Shown one piece after another: positions 59,944 through 64,000 of a DNA stretch of 64,000 nt. The notes under the pieces were generated by a model. It did no database searches. It saw only the letters and a program-made list of their open reading frames with translations, and was not told the origin of the DNA. The stretch covers positions 1,157,485 through 1,221,484 of the forward strand of contig NW_006763136.1 in assembly GCF_000264905.1 (NCBI RefSeq), written 5' to 3'. Made by a program: the position numbers and the translations under genes. Position 1 is the stretch's first letter; each line of letters opens with the position of its first letter. This stretch comes from Stereum hirsutum FP-91666 SS1 (Eukaryota > Basidiomycota > Agaricomycetes > Russulales > Stereaceae).

Positions 59944-61210
59944 TTACAAAGCACTGGCACCTGAAAACGACGAGAATCAGAAAAATTGAATGTCTACATG
60001 AGAAAGATAATGACGAACCAGTGATAATGTCGACCAGCTCGTTGGTAATGGCGGCTTGACGACCACGGTTGTACTTCATCTGGAGGGAGGAGATCATGTC
60101 GGAGGCGTTCTTGGAGGCGTTGTCCATGGCGTTACGGCTGGCGTAACAAAAACTATGTCTTAGCAAGAAGTACAGAACGGGAGTTCTAGGTAGAGATCGT
60201 ACCGGGCACTCTGCTCGCACGCGTGGCCCTCGGTGAGAGCAGCGTAGAGAGCGTTGGCGAGCGAGAACTCAGCGAGGTCCTTGGTGACATCATCCTCCAT
60301 CTCGTACGCCTTGAAGCCAGCTATGTACACAAGCTCCAATCAGCCAAAAACCCGCCCGAGAAGGTCCGGCAGAATAAGACGCGAGAGATGAAAGAAACGT
60401 ACGGGACTCCTTCAACTGCTCCTCGTTCAAAACCTCCATGATAGCGGGCTCGTACGAGATGGCAGAAACGAACTTGTTGTAGACAATAGCAACAGAGTCG
60501 TACTCCACGCCGGACTTGATGATAAGGTCCGCAACACCAGCGGCATCGGCGAACGTAGGAATATCACGGCCGATTTGGTTGAAGGTGAGCGCGAGGTTGT
60601 TGCCGAGGGCACGGGAGAGCTGAGCCTTGGACTTGTCGCCGATGACCATGATGGGAGAGTCGGTGGAGGCACCGGCCTCACCAGCGGCGATGATGCGACG
60701 GGTGGATTTTGAGACGGAGGAGTGGATACCACCGCACAGACCTTTGTCGGAGGAGATGACGATGAAGAGCTTGCGCTTCGAGACTTCCTCGGAGGTAGAG
60801 TTAGCGAAGACCTCTGATAGAGTTGTGTGGATATAATGTATTTATTATTAGGTTGCGTTTTGTGCACTGATGTGAGGAGAAACGGACCGTTGTTGGCACG
60901 GCCGTACTCCTTGCCGTTCTGCATGGCGCGCTGGGCCTTGGCCAATTTCGTGGACGCAATCATCTTCATGGACTGGTAGCGGGCAAAAAGGTCAAAATAA
61001 ATCACAGTTCGTCCATAAATTCCCGCACTTCGAATACGCGAACATGAACATGCCTCAAATACATACCTTGGTGATTTTCTCAATGTTCCGCACGGACTTC
61101 AAGCGCAGCTCGAGCTCACGGAGAGTAGCCATGTTGCGCGCACCAGATGGTGCAACACCCAAGGTGGGCTGCTGGGCAGCAAGACGTGCGACGGAGCGCC
61201 TGGCAAGCAT
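59944..61210 (-). CDS. ATP3: Mitochondrial ATP synthase F1 gamma subunit
   Basis: The central rotor stalk of F1F0-ATP synthase. Six minus-strand exons, 61210-61067, 60972-60888, 60813-60403, 60320-60203, 60137-60019 and 59960-59944, give 297 aa. The N-terminus is an Arg/Ala-rich presequence ([14 protein letters not shown]) with a likely cleavage near residue 26. The N-terminal coiled-coil helix follows ([19 protein letters not shown], then [14 protein letters not shown]). The Rossmann-like domain carries [17 protein letters not shown]. The C-terminal helix has the signature [18 protein letters not shown], then [20 protein letters not shown]. The last exon encodes only GASAL. It shares a 245-bp divergent promoter with SUI3. 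Confidence 0.96.
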
Positions 61211-61455
61211 GGCGACGGTGGAGAGGAAAGGGGAAGGAGGGTAAACAGAGAGCGTGTATGTCGCCGTCGACAGCGTTCGGAGACGTCGGAACACGGTGGC
61301 GGCACTTTCGGACTCCGCCCGCGAGTAAATTATGTAATTTGGACTCATTGCTTGCCCGAGTCAAGCCCTTCGCCACTTGCACTCATCGACATCGACCACA
61401 TCTACGCGCTCGCTGTTCCCTACGTCGACGAGCTTTCCTTATACATCGTCTCATC
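61211..61455. promoter_or_regulatory. Divergent ATP3/SUI3 promoter
   Basis: Only 245 bp separate the start codons of ATP3 (leftward) and SUI3 (rightward). No TATA box is evident, as is common for housekeeping genes. Both transcripts must start within this stretch. Confidence 0.7.
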
Positions 61456-62751
61456 ATGGCTTCAGAAGAACCGCTGTTTGATCCCTCGCTTAAGAAGCGC
61501 AGTAAGAAGAAGACTGTTGCTTTCTCCGAAGACCCTCTAGGTGCAGACGCCGACCCCACTACCCCTGCGCCAGCCATCGATGACTCTACTGTCGACCTTG
61601 GACCGAAGACTGTACATGAGCAGATGAAAGAGAATGGTATTGGTGCTGGTGCAGACGAGGACGCTGAGGCACAAAAGTCTAAGAAGGAGAAGGATACGGC
61701 CAAGGAGGAGGATGAGTTCAAGGCAATGTTTGGTGATCTCAAGAAGAAGAAAAAGAAGAAGGATATCCCTCTTGACCTCGTATGTCTATTCTTCACATCT
61801 CATATCTTTTGTTTATAGCATGCTACTTGGAAAGACATATCACTGACTTGCATGTGTTGTTTAGGGCGAGGATGCCTCTGGCACATCTACCCCCACCACG
61901 AAAACCGCACCTGTGGACGGCGCCATCATCGAAGACCTCGACTTCTCTGATCTCAAGAAGAAGAAGAAAAACCCGAAGAAGAAGACTACCTTCGATCTCG
62001 AGGCTTTCGAAAAGGAGCTCAATCAGTCGAAGGCTACCGATGGCGCCAACGGAGATGCAGATGAGGATGGCGAGGATATCCCTAACGGTAAAGACCTCGA
62101 AGATGTCGATGAGGCTGAGCTTGGGGAGGATATCTTCGATCGTGGTGGCGAGGCCCCCACAGGTGTCGACGCCGGAACCGAGCCATGGCTTACCTCCGAT
62201 CGCGACTACTACTATACCGAACTCCTCTCCCGCTTCTACGCCTCCCTCCATGCTTCCAACCCCGCTCTCCTCACTTCATCTGGCAAGAGGTACACGATCG
62301 CCCCGCCGAGCATTCATAGGGAGGGAAACAAGAAGAGTATCTTCGCCAACATCGGTGATATCTGCAAGAGGATGCATAGGCAGCCGGAGCATGTTATTCA
62401 GTACCTGTTCGCTGAGTTGGGTACGACTGGAAGTGTGGACGGTAGCGGGCGGTTGGTTATCAGGGGTCGTTTCCAGCAAAAGCAGATCGAGAACGTCTTG
62501 AGGCGATACATCGGTATGTTGTTCATTTCCATCACTTCTGTCGTTGATCAGTCCAATAATACTAATACTCGGTTTCACCAGTCGAGTACGTCACTTGCAA
62601 GACTTGCAAATCCCCCGATACACTCCTCACCAAGGAGAACCGTATCTTCTTCATGGCCTGCGAGTCTTGTGGCTCAAGACGGTCCGTCAACGCAATCAAG
62701 TCTGGTTTCCAAGCCCAGGTCGGGAAGAGAAGCAAGAACAGGACTGGATAG
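61456..62751 (+). CDS. SUI3: Translation initiation factor eIF2 beta subunit
   Basis: Part of eIF2, which brings Met-tRNAi to the 40S ribosome. Exons are 61456-61779, 61865-62513 and 62582-62751 (380 aa). Three Lys boxes, which bind eIF5 and eIF2B epsilon, are seen: KKRSKKK (about 12-18), a seven-Lys run (about 97-103) and [10 protein letters not shown] (about 136-145). Acidic stretches lie between them. The conserved core begins near [18 protein letters not shown] and includes [20 protein letters not shown]. The zinc ribbon has C330-x2-C333 and C351-x2-C354 (VTCKTC, ACESC). It is the only gene here with all features of the family at normal length and is unambiguous. Confidence 0.97.
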
Positions 62752-62943
62752 ATGTCTTGTCGGGTGGCGGTGGCGGTCTCAGAATTGGAGTTGGGACACG
62801 CGTGTTGTATTGTAGGAGGCTCATACACCTGTTGTATCATCGATCTCATCACCCTTCGCTTGCAATATGCATGTGTTCGTTCTCTGTTATCACGCTACTC
62901 TGTGCTCGAATCGACAGTTGTACAGTACAATGGGTCACAGTCC

Positions 62944-64000
62944 CTACCCTCCATATCCTCCATGTGCCGCCCGCATATGTCGATAAACCCCACCATCGCT
63001 CGCATCATCCCTAAACGTCTTCAAACACACCCAACAAATGTGTATCTTGCACATCGCACACCGAATATGATTGCAGCCCCCATTCTTCTGGATATCAGCG
63101 CTGCATCCTGGACACGTCTTCACCCCATTGTGCACCTTCCACTCCAGAAACATCTTCGTGTTTTCGGAGATTCCGCTCTTGAACTCTTCGCACGTTAAGC
63201 CGTCGTGATACTCTGCATGACAGTTCGGACAGACGCGTTCGAGACAGGAGGGACAGAGGAGGACAGTTCCTGCTCGGCCTGGACGGTAGATGGTCGGACA
63301 GTCGACGCTGGGACAGTAGTGGAAGTCGTGGGGACGGGCGTTGACGTAGGAACGGAAGGAATTATCGAATAGACGTGATTCTTCGTCTGGCGAGAGGAGA
63401 TCGCGGATGACGGAGAGCGGGATTGGTGTCCCGCATGTCTGACCGGTTTCTTTCTCCTTGACGCATAATAAGGAGTCAAAGGACGTGGTGTCGGTTCCGG
63501 CTTGGAGAAGGCGGCGAAGACAATCGGTGTCGTAGACGTGACCGCAGGGCAGACTGGTTGGATCATCGGCTTCGCATAAGCACACGGGGCAGACGTCTTC
63601 CTCGTCACCGTTCACCTCTGGGGACGTCGCACTTTGTTTGGCCAACAGACGGTCGATGGCACGACGGACGGCCGCGACAGCCTGGTCATCTCCCTTGACA
63701 GTAATGGTCCGAGTCACGATGTCGAAGACAACCGTTTCCTCCCCAAGATCCCTCTGTATATCCCGCAAACCGCCGCCCAACAATGCCCTCAACCAGCTCT
63801 TCTGCACCTCGATGATATGGTGCTGAGCCGACATCTCCTCGATCTTGGCAACAATCTTGTTCTCCACCCATTCGGTTACCGGGTCATCGCCGCAAACTCT
63901 GATCTCGCGGAGGCGAGGATCACATCTGATGAAAGTAGAAGATTCCGTCTGTATTCCATCGAGGAGGGTCTTTCCTGATATCGTGGCGAAGAAGTCGTGC
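62944..64000 (-). CDS. RBR-type E3 ubiquitin ligase, 3' part (5' end beyond the window)
   Basis: An uninterrupted minus-strand frame of about 352 codons from the window edge to the TAG at 62944. The upstream part (DPRLREIRVCGDDPVTEW to VRRAIDRLLA) resembles a KH-like or degenerate RNA-binding fold. The RBR module follows: RING1 (CPVCLCEADDPTSLPCGHVY), an IBR segment (HYCPSVDCPTIYRP, CPSCLERVCPNCHAEYHDGL) and RING2 (CPGCSADIQKNGGCNHIRC, then CKIHICWVC). The Cys in NGGCNHIRC is at the place of the catalytic Cys that forms the ubiquitin thioester. Fungi have long RBR proteins with CCCH zinc fingers and similar spacers upstream, so the missing part may hold those. The gene is convergent with SUI3, 192 bp between stops. 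Confidence 0.88.
   Translation of the reverse strand, partial: HDFFATISGKTLLDGIQTESSTFIRCDPRLREIRVCGDDPVTEWVENKIVAKIEEMSAQHHIIEVQKSWLRALLGGGLRDIQRDLGEETVVFDIVTRTITVKGDDQAVAAVRRAIDRLLAKQSATSPEVNGDEEDVCPVCLCEADDPTSLPCGHVYDTDCLRRLLQAGTDTTSFDSLLCVKEKETGQTCGTPIPLSVIRDLLSPDEESRLFDNSFRSYVNARPHDFHYCPSVDCPTIYRPGRAGTVLLCPSCLERVCPNCHAEYHDGLTCEEFKSGISENTKMFLEWKVHNGVKTCPGCSADIQKNGGCNHIRCAMCKIHICWVCLKTFRDDASDGGVYRHMRAAHGGYGG

Overview
The window is nuclear DNA of a filamentous basidiomycete, most likely an Agaricomycete (mushroom-forming fungus). The basis is gene structure and content: dense genes with many short GT-AG introns (about 48-150 bp), Ser/Pro-rich fungal proteins, and recognisable single-copy eukaryotic genes (threonyl-tRNA synthetase, CstF64, RBX1, OST4, tubulin cofactor C, ATP synthase gamma, eIF2 beta). 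No bacterial, plasmid, CRISPR or rRNA features were seen, and no tRNA was found by eye.

Layout. About 1-35 kb is an accessory, gene-sparse region. It carries six paralogous short-chain dehydrogenase/reductase (SDR) genes (788-1896 +; 13701-14852 -; 18293-19392 -; 22031-23169 -; 30052-31158 -; 33278-34430 -) and one decayed SDR fragment (12945-13062 -). Between them lie an Hsp20 chaperone gene, a DUF6914-like gene, an aminoglycoside-phosphotransferase-like kinase, the housekeeping pair THS1/CstF64, and two non-autonomous DNA-transposon candidates (a 517-bp hAT-like element at 11641 and a roughly 1-kb TA-flanked element at 31990). All six SDR genes have a single intron placed immediately before the codon of the catalytic Tyr, and five have a perfect TATATAAA or near-perfect TATA box 140-200 bp upstream. 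Three of them (1, 3, 5) share a 17-bp upstream motif at a nearly fixed distance from the TATA box.

About 35.7-64 kb is conserved, gene-dense core genome: OST4 (43 aa, glycosylation), a probable mitochondrial protein of unknown function, RBX1 (SCF ubiquitin ligase RING subunit), a 17-exon gene for a 3815-residue PH-domain/coiled-coil scaffold with RS-like repeats, tubulin cofactor C with a GC-AG intron, three small Cys-containing proteins, ATP3 and SUI3 sharing a 245-bp divergent promoter, and the 3' part of an RBR E3 ligase gene running off the right edge.

How the genes work together. The core genes are unrelated housekeeping functions that happen to be neighbours. The SDR array is the unusual part: repeated duplication of one NADP-type oxidoreductase, split into two sequence subfamilies (1/3/4/5 and 2/6) with their own promoter motifs, in a transposon-containing region together with a small-molecule kinase-like gene. 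This suggests a lineage-specific metabolic or detoxification locus; its substrate cannot be read from the sequence. Exon boundaries of all multi-exon genes were set by hand from splice signals and checked for reading-frame closure (each total is a multiple of three).
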